Origin: Acidobacteriaceae bacterium
Lineage (GTDB): Bacteria > Acidobacteriota > Terriglobia > Terriglobales > Acidobacteriaceae
Reading direction: 5' to 3'
Assembly: GCA_003134995.1 (NCBI GenBank)
Contig: PLDC01000026.1
Location: 110,984-174,983 of the forward strand
DNA: 64,000 nt
The notes below the pieces were generated by a model. The model searched no databases. It saw only the letters and a list, made by a program, of their open reading frames with translations, and was not told the origin of the DNA. Below, piece after piece: positions 55,593 through 63,844 of this stretch. The position numbers and the translations under genes are program-made. The number at the start of each line of letters is the position of its first letter. Position 1 is the first letter of the stretch.

Positions 55593-55682
55593 TTTCCTCA
55601 GCGAGGGCCCGCCGCATTACACTCTACAATTCAGGTATCCGCAATCAGATCTCTGTGACCAAGTCTTGGCAACTGACTCGAC

Positions 55683-56750
55683 ATGAATTTAAATAATAAT
55701 TACGACGCTATTCTTGTGGTTTCTTTCGGAGGACCGGAATCGAAGGAAGATGTGATTCCCTTCCTCGAGACAGTCCTGCGCGGGCGCAACGTCCCGCGCG
55801 AGCGGCTGCTGACCGTCGCTGAGCACTACTATCACTTCGAGGGCAAAAGTCCGATCAACCAGCAGACGCGTGAGCTGATTGCCGCGCTGGACGCGGAGTT
55901 GCAGAAGCATGGGCCGAAGCTGCCAATTTATTGGGGAAACCGCAACTGGCATCCGCTGCTGCCGGAGACGCTGCGAAAGATGCAGCAGGATGGCATTCGA
56001 CGGGCGCTCGCGTTCGTCACTTCGGCTTACAGTTCTTACTCAGGTTGCCGGCAGTATCGCGAGGACATTGCGCGGGCGCAAAGTGAAGTGGGGCTCTCTC
56101 AGTCTGATCTTTCTCAGTCTGGATCGGGCGCGCCTGAGGTTGAGAAGCTGCGGCAATTTTTCAACCATCCGGAATACATCGAGGCTACGGTGGAGCGAGT
56201 GCGTGACGCGCTGCAAGCCGTTCCTGCCGACGCGCGGGAGAACGTGCAGATCGTGTATCTCGCGCATAGCATTCCGGTTTCGATGGCGAACACTTCTGAT
56301 TATGTGAAGCAGTTGGAAGAAGTGCGGCGGCTGGTTTCGGAAACTCTCGGTCAGGAAAACGATGTACTGGTTTACCAGAGCCGCAGCGGCGCGCCGGGGC
56401 AGCCCTGGTTGGGGCCGGACATACTTGAATATCTGCGGCTGGTTAAGGCGGAGAATCTGGCTTCGGCTGTCGTGCTCGCGCCGATCAGCTTCGTCTCCGA
56501 TCACATGGAAGTGTTGTACGACCTGGATATCGAAGCGCGGCAACTTTGCGATTCGCTGGCATTGCCGATGACGCGCGCGAAAACTGTCGGCGTGCATCCG
56601 AAATTCATCAGCATGATTCGCGAGCTGATTCTGGAGCGGGTGAATCCTGGGACGAAGCGGCGGGCGGTCGGAACGCTGGGACCTCGTGCTGATGTTTGCG
56701 CTGAGGATTGCTGTCCTGCGCCGGTGCGGCCTGCAGTGATCAGGGGTTAG
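55683..56750 (+). CDS. hemH: ferrochelatase / coproporphyrin ferrochelatase
   Basis: 355 residues. Inserts ferrous iron into the porphyrin ring in the last steps of heme synthesis. Conserved stretches: VVSFGGPES, HYYHFEGKSPIN, YWGNRNWHP, the catalytic-His segment LAHSIPVSMA, and FVSDHMEVLYDLD with the metal-site Glu. Cys122 (YSGC) and three C-terminal cysteines (Cys 339, 343, 344 in VCAEDCCP) could ligate a [2Fe-2S] cluster, as known for some ferrochelatases. The gene ends inside a G-tract repeat. It stands alone. Confidence 0.93.
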   Translation: MNLNNNYDAILVVSFGGPESKEDVIPFLETVLRGRNVPRERLLTVAEHYYHFEGKSPINQQTRELIAALDAELQKHGPKLPIYWGNRNWHPLLPETLRKMQQDGIRRALAFVTSAYSSYSGCRQYREDIARAQSEVGLSQSDLSQSGSGAPEVEKLRQFFNHPEYIEATVERVRDALQAVPADARENVQIVYLAHSIPVSMANTSDYVKQLEEVRRLVSETLGQENDVLVYQSRSGAPGQPWLGPDILEYLRLVKAENLASAVVLAPISFVSDHMEVLYDLDIEARQLCDSLALPMTRAKTVGVHPKFISMIRELILERVNPGTKRRAVGTLGPRADVCAEDCCPAPVRPAVIRG

Positions 56751-56780
56751 GGATCAGGGGTCAGGGGCTAGGGGCCAGGG
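56743..56780 (+). repeat. six G-tracts overlapping the hemH stop (possible G-quadruplex)
   Basis: GGGG/GGG tracts at 56743, 56750, 56757, 56764, 56771 and 56778, each 7 bases apart, with loops of three to four bases (TTA, ATCA, TCA, CTA, CCA). The hemH stop TAG is at 56748-56750. Similar tracts lie at 32310-32335. Confidence 0.7.
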
Positions 56781-56789
56781 TCGTGGCTC

Positions 56790-57060
56790 ACCATACGTGG
56801 TCGTATCTGACCGTGAAAAAAATTTGCGGATCGATCTTGCTAAAATATCTGGAATCAGTTAGTTACGGGCTTTTGATCTGCTCGGAATCTGGCTAAAATA
56901 TTGAGAACAAGCAACTTGCCCGCAAAATACTCCATACAAAGGACTTAGCGGTCTTATCGTCGGCAAATTGCCGTGGAAATTAAGGGTCCGGCTCGCAAAA
57001 TATTGCGCTTGCTGGGGTTATCTGGGTGCTATTAAGTTGTCAAAGATCAAATGCGTAGAG
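56790..57060. other. AT-rich gap with degenerate AAAATAT repeats
   Basis: No gene. GC(T)AAAATA motifs recur at 56839, 56892, 56922 and 56995, two of them 30 bases apart. The composition is clearly more AT-rich than the surroundings. The 20-base sequence at 57029-57048 is shared with the IS110 remnant. Probably debris of an imported or mobile sequence. Confidence 0.5.
57029..57048. repeat. 20-base sequence shared with 23592-23611
   Basis: CTATTAAGTTGTCAAAGATC, an exact match to the start of the decayed transposase 33 kb away. Flanks do not match. Confidence 0.6.
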
Positions 57061-57261
57061 CAATATTAGGATTGCAGTTCTGAGTGTCTAAGTCAAGACA
57101 ATTGTTGTGCGGGTGAGTGCGCAATTCCGCTTTGAGTGGTTCGGTCCCGCCTGCTTCTGACATCGGCGCACAATCTCGGACATTCGACTCGAGCAAGGTC
57201 GAGCGCGAAGCAAAGGCGCACGCACGGTCGAGGAGTGCGTTAGATCGATTAGCGGTCGTAA

Positions 57262-57986
57262 TCAGGCCAAGAGGCCGGCGGTGTTCAAGAATTTGTCAAA
57301 GTCCTTACGGAATTCAGCACCCCCTCCATACGCAGGGTGTCGTGCAGAAGAAAGCTTCTTTCCATGTCCCCACCTCGTTAGATATTCTTCAGACTTCTTA
57401 CCGACAGCGAGAATATGTCGGTCTGGAAACAGTCGGAGAAGTTCTTCCAGCACCTGGCGGTTACTGTCGCTCTGTATTTCAGTATCTTTGGGCGGTCGAT
57501 TAGTCAATGTGTCGGTGCCTTTGTATGGATGAAATCCGAAAATATTCCACAACGCAATTTTTTTCGATAGTCCGGGTCGATCTGCCATGTGGCCCCAGAC
57601 ATAGGCAGCAGTCGGTTCGCAAAACCCCCACAGCCTGACCGATTGTTTGCTCGAAGCTTCGAGGCTGCTTGTTCGCTGGGGCTTGATAATCTCGTCGAGG
57701 ACATCGGCGCAGGGAACCCCACGGCGATGGCCAAAAAGGGTTCGCTCGCATGTCATTGGAATTCCTGAAAATTTGGCCCCTTGATAACCTGGCGCTTCGG
57801 CGATCAAGAGAGCCTTTGCCGTGTTCAGGCGTGCGTTGAGGTAGGCTCGTAGATGATTCGACCTATGGCTCGGTGCGCGCTTATCTACGTCGAAATCACG
57901 GTCCCAGTCTCGCCAAGGGTTGCGACCGACCCATTGGCGCGATACTTTTGCAACAGGTCAACAAACTTATCGACTTGTGAACTCAA
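57262..57986 (-). pseudogene. uracil-DNA-glycosylase-like gene with frameshift
   Basis: From TTG 57986 (AAGGAGG nine bases upstream) the frame reads LSSQVDKFVDLLQKYRANG, then must shift by one base near 57925 to NPWRDWDRDFDVDKRAPSH and run on without stops to 57262. The shifted trace is about 241 codons. Motifs fit the UDG superfamily: LLIAEAPGYQGAKFSGIPMT, EPTAAYVWG, LWNIFGFHPYK, ILAVGKKSEEY and the C-terminal SARHPAYGGG. Without the first 60 residues the protein would lack its N-terminal part. The frameshift may be real decay or an assembly error. Confidence 0.7.
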
Positions 57987-58096
57987 GCCTGTCAACCTCC
58001 TTCTCGATACCCCGCTCTTGGGGTGGCAGCGAAACGCCGTTTATTGGTGGCCTTTGAAGGGCCGACTTGTGGCTACGAGGGGCCGGGACCGGAAAT

Positions 58097-58291
58097 TCAA
58101 TCTGGCCGATCAGCGAATTGCGCGCGAAGAGCTGCGGCGTGGCTGCGCTGACGCAATTCGACCGGGGATTCCCACCTGTGAAACTCCGTGAGGAGATTAG
58201 TTTCCACCTTCTCCAACCGTGCGCTAATCCACCGTTTGTCTTCTTCAGTTAGCACTTCACGATTGTAGGGAAAGGTCCAGTTTGATCGCAA
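58097..58291 (-). CDS. small hypothetical protein, possibly a fragment
   Basis: 64 residues from a TTG start. The segment LTEEDKRWISARLEKVETNL followed by LTEFHRWESPVELRQRSHAA is helical and resembles a conserved small acidobacterial protein of unknown function. Homologues I recall continue with another helix after RSHAAALRA, whereas this one ends RAQFADRPD, so the C-terminus may be lost. It lies in a decayed, repeat-rich stretch. Confidence 0.45.
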   Translation of the reverse strand: MRSNWTFPYNREVLTEEDKRWISARLEKVETNLLTEFHRWESPVELRQRSHAAALRAQFADRPD

Positions 58292-58356
58292 GGTTTTCTC
58301 AGAGTGCAGGGGCGCGTCTTTCCGAAATCAGGACGGGGATCGTACTCCCCGGCGCC

Positions 58357-58397
58357 GCGGGCGAGGACGCCCGCTGGACAGCCGGCGGGACGCCGGC
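58357..58397. repeat. double-hairpin palindromic repeat, copy 1
   Basis: Hairpin GCGGGCG-AGGA-CGCCCGC (58357-58374) followed by GCCGGCG-GGA-CGCCGGC (58381-58397), joined by TGGACA. A second copy with compensated base changes is at 59177-59218. Confidence 0.8.
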
Positions 58398-58435
58398 GCT
58401 ACTGCCTCTTCTTGGTGTTCCCCTGGCGCTACGAG

Positions 58436-59098
58436 TTAGATCGAGGTGGAGACTTTGGGAGGTTCGTACGCCGTGGCTTTTGGGCGGCCTTCGACCAGGT
58501 GCATGGTGTTGAGAATTGTCTGGATTACCGATTCATTCCCTACGGCCGTGTTGATCATTACGTGGTAGAGGGAGCGGGTGGGCCAGTCGGCGTCGAAGTA
58601 GTGTTTGACGAAGGCGACGCGCTGGCGATCGACGGTGTCGACGAGTTCTTCGGATTCAGATTGGCTGTAGCCTTCTTGCAAAAGGCGACGCAGTTTTTCG
58701 GCGCGCGGCGCGTAGAGGAAGACGTGGAACGCGTCGGGCTGCTCGCGCAGGAAGTAAGGCGCGCCGCGGCCGACTACTATGGCGTTGCCCTCCTGAGCGA
58801 TTCTGGGTGCGATCTGCTCCATCAACGAAACCATGCAGTCAGCGTCGAACGCCTGATTGCCGAGAGAGGAGTTACTTTCATAACTGCCGCGCCAGAAAGT
58901 CTTTGCGAGGCGGTAGAAACTGCTATCCATGCGCTCGTCGCAGCGCATGACCGCGGAGCAGTCGACGTTGGCGAGGCGGGCAATCTCTTCGGTGAGAAGT
59001 TGGTCCCAGAGCTTCCATTTCAGACGTTGGGCTAGTTCAGCGGCGATTGCGCCGCAGCCGCAGCCGTACTCTCGCTCGATGCTGATTAGGCGGAACAT
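58436..59098 (-). CDS. cytidylate-kinase-like protein
   Basis: About 220 residues of the Cytidylate_kin2 group. The N-terminus MFRLISIEREYGCGCGAIAA is a variant phosphate-binding loop (ISIxREYGxGG in relatives), followed by LAQRLKWKLWDQ and a central GNAIVVGRGAPYFL; LYAPRAEKLRRLL is the LID-type region. It may phosphorylate a nucleotide, but members of this group have little biochemistry. ATG 59098 is preferred over GTG 59113 on N-terminal similarity. It is flanked by both copies of the double-hairpin repeat. Confidence 0.82.
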   Translation of the reverse strand: MFRLISIEREYGCGCGAIAAELAQRLKWKLWDQLLTEEIARLANVDCSAVMRCDERMDSSFYRLAKTFWRGSYESNSSLGNQAFDADCMVSLMEQIAPRIAQEGNAIVVGRGAPYFLREQPDAFHVFLYAPRAEKLRRLLQEGYSQSESEELVDTVDRQRVAFVKHYFDADWPTRSLYHVMINTAVGNESVIQTILNTMHLVEGRPKATAYEPPKVSTSI

Positions 59099-59176
59099 TC
59101 TGTTTTGTCGCACCTGTTATTGGACTGCTAACATCACTCCGCTAAACAATAGCAAACCTTCGTCTTGCGCGCTGCG

Positions 59177-59218
59177 CCGAGGGCGAGACGCCCTCGGGAC
59201 AGCCGGCAGGATGCCGGC
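59177..59218. repeat. double-hairpin palindromic repeat, copy 2
   Basis: Hairpin CCGAGGGCG-AGA-CGCCCTCGG (59177-59197) followed by GCCGGCA-GGA-TGCCGGC (59202-59218). Compared with copy 1 the second stem shows a G-C to A-T exchange on both arms, so pairing is kept. Confidence 0.8.
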
Positions 59219-59252
59219 GCTACGGACGGCGCTACCGGCCTACTACCGCGCA

Positions 59253-60845
59253 TTAGTGTACCGCGATTCCGCCGCCTGGTTTGCCTTTTTTCATGAGGAA
59301 AACCAGCGGAACCATTGCAAGTATGGCTATGCCGAGGAGGCGGAAGTCATCGAGATAGGCCAGCATGGTGGCTTGCCTTTGCAGGGTGCCTTCGATCAGA
59401 GCGTAGGCCTGCTTAGTGGCGAATGTCGCACTTGAACCATGGGCTCGCATGGCATGAGTAGCGCCTTGTAGCGTCGACTGGAATGCTGGGTTTGAGGCGC
59501 TTAGGTTGTGAGACAGATCGTTGAGATGAACCTGGCTGCGGCGATCGAGCAACGTCGTGGCCAGCGAGATTCCGACGCTGCCGCCTATGTTGCGCGCCAG
59601 GTTCATCAGCCCGGATGCGGCGTTGTTTTTGTCTCGCGGGAGGAAAGCGTACGCGGCCGTGTTGATGGGAACGAACAGGAACGCCATTCCAACGGCCTGA
59701 AACACGCGCGCCATGACCGCGGTGCGGAAATCCATATCCAGGTCGAAGCCAGCCATGTGAAATAAAGATGCCGAAAGCACAACCAGGCCGAAGACGAGGA
59801 GCCAGCGCGGGCTGTAGCGCGAGAGCAGGAAACCGACCAGAGGAAGAAAGAGCATGATGGTGAATCCGCCGGGCATCAGCGCGAGGCCGGATTGCTCGGC
59901 AGTGTAGCCGAGCAGAGTCTGCATGAAGAGAGGCAGCAGCAGCGTGCTGCCGAGCAAGGCGAAGCCCAGCATGAACATCAGCAGATTAGAGACGGCGAAG
60001 GTGCGATCTTTGAACAAGTGCAGATCGATGATGGGATCTTTGTGCCTCCACTCCCAGAAGATCACGAAGATCAGAGCAGCCGCGGCTATTACAGAGAGGA
60101 TCACAATGAAGTGCGATTCCAACCAGTCATCGCGCTGACCTTTGTCGAGGACAATCTGCAAAGCTCCAAGGCCGAGGGCGACGAAGCCAAGGCCGACGTA
60201 ATCGATTTTGGTTTCGCTGAGTTTGCGGCGCTTGAGATATGGCGGGTCTTGAATGAGACGAGAGGTGAGAAGCAAGGAAATGATTCCGACGGGAATGTTG
60301 ATGAAGAAAATCCAGCGCCATGTGAAGTTGTCGGTGATCCAGCCGCCGAGGGTTGGGCCGATGGCGGGAGCGCTGACCACGGCGATTCCATAAACGGCGA
60401 AGGCCATGCCGCGCTTGGCGGGTTCGAAAGTGTCGGCGAGGATGGCTTGTTCGCTGGGCTGGAGACCGCCTCCGCCGGCGCCTTGCAGGACTCGGCAGAT
60501 GATTAGAACAGTCAGATTCGGCGCGAGTCCGCAGAGAAAAGAACTGATGGTGAACAGCGCTACGCAGCCCATGTAGAAATTCTTGCGGCCGACAATCGAC
60601 GAGAGCCAGCCGCTCAGAGGCAGCACAATGGCGTTGGAAACGAGATAGGAAGTGAGAACCCACGTGCTCTCATCTTGCCCGGCGGAAAGGCTGCCGGCGA
60701 TGTGCGGCAGAGCAACGTTTGCGATGGAAGTGTCGAGCACCTCCATGAAAGTCGCGAGCGTGACCGTGATGGCGATGATCCAGGGATTTACCGCCGGACG
60801 CCAAGTGTCGGCATTGGCGTTATAAGTGGTCGAGCCTGCGCTCAT
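59253..60845 (-). CDS. emrB: DHA2-family multidrug efflux MFS transporter (EmrB-like)
   Basis: 530 residues with about 14 membrane helices. It opens PWIIAITVTLATFMEVLDTS, and has the DHA2 marks ALPHIAGSL, LVSNAIVLPLSGWLSSIVGR, the helix 4 RVLQGAGGGGLQPSEQAIL and motif C (AIGPTLGGWITDNFTWRWIF in part). It exports drugs by proton antiport with the adaptor encoded upstream, whose stop it overlaps by four bases. Third gene of the tolC-emrA-emrB operon. Confidence 0.93.
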   Translation of the reverse strand: MSAGSTTYNANADTWRPAVNPWIIAITVTLATFMEVLDTSIANVALPHIAGSLSAGQDESTWVLTSYLVSNAIVLPLSGWLSSIVGRKNFYMGCVALFTISSFLCGLAPNLTVLIICRVLQGAGGGGLQPSEQAILADTFEPAKRGMAFAVYGIAVVSAPAIGPTLGGWITDNFTWRWIFFINIPVGIISLLLTSRLIQDPPYLKRRKLSETKIDYVGLGFVALGLGALQIVLDKGQRDDWLESHFIVILSVIAAAALIFVIFWEWRHKDPIIDLHLFKDRTFAVSNLLMFMLGFALLGSTLLLPLFMQTLLGYTAEQSGLALMPGGFTIMLFLPLVGFLLSRYSPRWLLVFGLVVLSASLFHMAGFDLDMDFRTAVMARVFQAVGMAFLFVPINTAAYAFLPRDKNNAASGLMNLARNIGGSVGISLATTLLDRRSQVHLNDLSHNLSASNPAFQSTLQGATHAMRAHGSSATFATKQAYALIEGTLQRQATMLAYLDDFRLLGIAILAMVPLVFLMKKGKPGGGIAVH

Positions 60846-62116
60846 CGCCTGATCCAGACCTTGGGATCGACGGACATTCCGGGACGAAGATAATGATCGT
60901 TGTTTTCGCCGGGATCGAGAACGATTTTGACGGGAATGCGCTGCACTACTTTCACATAATTGCCGGTCGCATTTTCGGGAGGCAACAGGCTGAAGCGTGC
61001 GCCGCTGGCTCCGGCAATGCTGTCGACTTTGCCTTTGTAGCTTTTTCCGTTGGCATCGACTTCGATGGTGACTGGCTGGCCGATTTTCATCTCGCGAAGC
61101 TGGGTCTCTTTGTAGTCGGCGGTGATCCAGACATCATCGAGAGGAATGATCTTCATGAGTTCCTGGCCGGAAGCAGCATTTTGGCCGACCTCAACCGTGC
61201 GATCGCTGACCACGCCTGCGACTGGAGCGACGATTTTTGTGTATTGCAGATTCAATGCGGCCTGATCAAGGTCGGCCTTCTTGAGTTGTGCTGCGGCCAG
61301 GGCTGACACGGCTTTAGAGCGCTCGATCTGAACTTGTTTGGGGCCGTTCTGGGCGTTGCGCCAGTTGGCTTCGGCCTGCAGAAGTTTATCCTGAGCTTGA
61401 TTCACTTGCGACTGTGCGGCGTCGGCTTGGGCGCGGGCAGCGTCGACGGCAGCGGCGCTGGCTTTGGAAGAGGCTACGGCCTGATCGTATTGTTGCAGCG
61501 AAATTTCCTGCTTATCCACGAGTTGCTTGTAGCGGCCCAGGTCGTTCTGCGCTTTGACGTTGTTGGCTTCGGCCTGATCGCGCTGAGCGTTGGCTGCGTC
61601 GAATTGTTTTTTGGCGGCTGCGATTCCGGATCGCGCGCTGGCAACATCGGCCTCCGCCGATGAAACTTGGCTGTCGGTGTTGACGGTGGTGATGGGAACA
61701 TTTACTCCGGCTGCTGCGGCGGCAGCTTGTGCGTCTTCGAAATCGGCTTTGGCGCGCTCGTATGCGACCTCATAATCGGCTGGATCGATTTCTACTAACA
61801 CCGTTCCTGCCTCAACATACTGGTTGTCGAGAACATTCAGCTTCACAACGTGGCCTGAGATGCGGGCGCTGATGGAATTGACGTGGCCATCAACCTGGGC
61901 ATCGTCAGTAGATTCGTAGCTGGTGACGTAGCGATAGACAAAAATCCCGACGACGAGCAGCACCACGACGCCGATGACGACTGCAATACGGAAGCCGGGA
62001 CTGGAGGTGCGCGACGGACGCGTCGCGTGGAAGTCGCGTTCGGTAGCGGGCAGCGGCTTGGTACGGCTTTCGGTTTCAGGCGGAGCGCCATTCTGGGTTT
62101 GCGTCGTCTCTTCCAT
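60842..62116 (-). CDS. emrA: EmrA/HlyD-type membrane fusion protein
   Basis: 424 residues: a cytosolic N-terminus rich in Thr/Arg, one membrane helix (FRIAVVIGVVVLLVVGIFVYRYV), a lipoyl half (DDAQVDGHVNSISARISGHV), a long Ala/Gln coiled-coil hairpin (about 135-270), the second lipoyl half (IVAPVAGVVSDRTVEVGQNA) and a beta-barrel. Typical EmrA partner of DHA2 pumps. It lies 9 bases after the TolC gene. Confidence 0.93.
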   Translation of the reverse strand: MEETTQTQNGAPPETESRTKPLPATERDFHATRPSRTSSPGFRIAVVIGVVVLLVVGIFVYRYVTSYESTDDAQVDGHVNSISARISGHVVKLNVLDNQYVEAGTVLVEIDPADYEVAYERAKADFEDAQAAAAAAGVNVPITTVNTDSQVSSAEADVASARSGIAAAKKQFDAANAQRDQAEANNVKAQNDLGRYKQLVDKQEISLQQYDQAVASSKASAAAVDAARAQADAAQSQVNQAQDKLLQAEANWRNAQNGPKQVQIERSKAVSALAAAQLKKADLDQAALNLQYTKIVAPVAGVVSDRTVEVGQNAASGQELMKIIPLDDVWITADYKETQLREMKIGQPVTIEVDANGKSYKGKVDSIAGASGARFSLLPPENATGNYVKVVQRIPVKIVLDPGENNDHYLRPGMSVDPKVWIRR

Positions 62117-62125
62117 AAATTTGAG

Positions 62126-63601
62126 TTAGTGTTCTTCGCCTTTCAAAACTCGTTTGACTCCCTGTTCAGCGTCGCCGATGGCGCGCGCGATTTCGATCTT
62201 TGCAAGATTGTGCGCGTAGAGAGCCTGAATGTAGTTTTCATGCGCGCTGGCGACGGACTCCTGCGCTTGAACGACTTCCAAATTGTCGGCAACGCCGGCG
62301 GAGAAGCGATCTTCGGACTGAGTAAGGGTCTGCTCCGCGAGTTCAACATTACTGCGTGCTACTTCAACCTGGTCGGCAGCAGAACTTAAATCGAGCAATG
62401 AGGCACGAACTTCATAGTCGATGCGGCCGCGCAGATCGGCGAGTTGGGAGCGCGCCTGCCTTAGTTGTGCTTCAGCTTCGAGGACATCGCTGTGAGTTTT
62501 TCCTCCGGCAAAGATGGGAATCGTAACGCCGCCGTTCACTTGCCAGGTGCCGTTCGAGTGGGCGGGAGTGACACCGATGTCGCCGTAGTTTGCGTTGACG
62601 TCGAGAGATGGATAATGTTCGGCGGTCGCGGACCGGCGCGTAAGCTCGGCTGCACGAACTTGCGCTTGCGCTGCCTGATAGTCGGAGCGCGTGGTGTAGG
62701 CGCGCTGCAGGTAAGCGTCGATGGGCAACGCGGTGAGAGCCTGATACGGGGATTTATCGCTCAGGATAAATTCCTGTCCCGGCGGCAAACCGATCACGCG
62801 GGCCAGCGACAACTTCTGTTTGGCAAAATCATTGCGCGCGGCGATGAGCTGTTGCTGGCGAGTCTGCAATTCCACTTGCGAGCGCAAAGCATCGATGGCT
62901 GGGGTGAGTCCGGCCTTTAGCTGGTCTTTGGCTTTGCCGTAGAGGGCTTGGGAGTTCGTGACCTGAGCTTCTGTGGTTTCGATGCGGGCGGCGCTGGCGA
63001 TTGCCAGCAGGTAGGCATTACCTACGGCGAGCACTACCAACTCGCGTGCGTCTTTGAAAGTGTATTGAGCGGACTTCAGGCTTTCGGTAGCGGCGCGTTC
63101 CTTCTCAAGGTCGCTGAAGTTGAAGACAGACTGAGTGACGGTGGCGCGCGCGTCGAAGTAATTGAATGAGGGAGTAACCGGCGGGATGGCCGCCGGGATG
63201 CTGCCTTTGGGGATGAGCAGTGGAAAAAGCTTTTGGAAGCCAAGCGCTGCGAGGCTCTCGGTCTCAACGTTTTCCTGCACTCGACCCGAGAGGTTGGGCA
63301 GGAGGTTGCTGAGTTGTTTCCATCTTTCGCCGCGCGCCATGATGGTCTGATCGCCGGAGAGTAGCAGGCCGAGATTATTGCGGAGTCCGCGATCAATGGC
63401 GTCCTGAAGACTTAGCTGCAAGACTTCCGAAGTGGCTTTGCCCTCCGGTTCGCTGCCGGTGTAGGGGCTTTGCGATCCGGGCAAAGAGATGGAGGGAGTG
63501 GGCGTGGGTGTGGGACTCTGAGCCACACCTGCCACAGAGAACAGGAGTGTCAGCGCGAAGGCAAGAAAGCAGCGGTGTGAATCGTGCAAGGAACGGGGCA
63601 T
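62126..63601 (-). CDS. TolC-family outer membrane efflux protein
   Basis: 491 residues. Signal peptide (CFLAFALTLLFSVAGVAQ), a Pro/Thr-rich linker (SPTPTPTPS) and two OEP domains (SLQDAIDRGLRNNLGLLL; RAAELTRRSATAEHYPSLDVNAN). ATG 63601 with GAGAGGAA just upstream. First gene of the operon with emrA and emrB, so the complete tripartite pump is encoded. No regulator gene is seen beside it inside the window. Confidence 0.92.
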   Translation of the reverse strand: MPRSLHDSHRCFLAFALTLLFSVAGVAQSPTPTPTPSISLPGSQSPYTGSEPEGKATSEVLQLSLQDAIDRGLRNNLGLLLSGDQTIMARGERWKQLSNLLPNLSGRVQENVETESLAALGFQKLFPLLIPKGSIPAAIPPVTPSFNYFDARATVTQSVFNFSDLEKERAATESLKSAQYTFKDARELVVLAVGNAYLLAIASAARIETTEAQVTNSQALYGKAKDQLKAGLTPAIDALRSQVELQTRQQQLIAARNDFAKQKLSLARVIGLPPGQEFILSDKSPYQALTALPIDAYLQRAYTTRSDYQAAQAQVRAAELTRRSATAEHYPSLDVNANYGDIGVTPAHSNGTWQVNGGVTIPIFAGGKTHSDVLEAEAQLRQARSQLADLRGRIDYEVRASLLDLSSAADQVEVARSNVELAEQTLTQSEDRFSAGVADNLEVVQAQESVASAHENYIQALYAHNLAKIEIARAIGDAEQGVKRVLKGEEH

Positions 63602-63625
63602 TTCCTCTCGTGAAAAGTCCCATTA

Positions 63626-63658
63626 TAAAGAAAGCCTTCGCCTTTAAAGAAAGCCTTC
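63626..63658. repeat. 14-base direct repeat upstream of the TolC gene
   Basis: TAAAGAAAGCCTTC at 63626-63639 and 63645-63658, period 19, 25-57 bases before the TolC start. A partial relative (TATAAAGCCTTCGCC) occurs at 25208 before the aminotransferase. Could be an operator or duplication. Confidence 0.6.
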
Positions 63659-63773
63659 ACAGAGAAACCTTTGGGACGACCTTTCTCCTCTTGTCGTAAC
63701 AGCATGTAATTGATTCACTTAAGGCACCTTGCGATGCAAAAACCTCGGTGCCCCAAGTGTGATCTTGGATGCC

Positions 63774-63830
63774 ATCGGCAGGCAACGGGGCAATCACTTT
63801 CGACACTTTCCATGCCGGATGCCTGCCGAT
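63774..63830. repeat. 11-bp inverted repeat
   Basis: ATCGGCAGGCA (63774-63784) and TGCCTGCCGAT (63820-63830) with a 35-base spacer, upstream of the efflux operon. Function unknown. Confidence 0.6.
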
Positions 63831-63844
63831 AGAGTAGAGGCTGA

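Noticed and set aside
56839..57003. CRISPR-like array from the repeated AAAATAT motifs
   Set aside because: Motifs are short, degenerate and unevenly spaced, with no cas genes; not a CRISPR.
57117..57503. 128-codon plus-strand frame
   Set aside because: It is antisense to the uracil-DNA-glycosylase-like gene, whose motifs are convincing.
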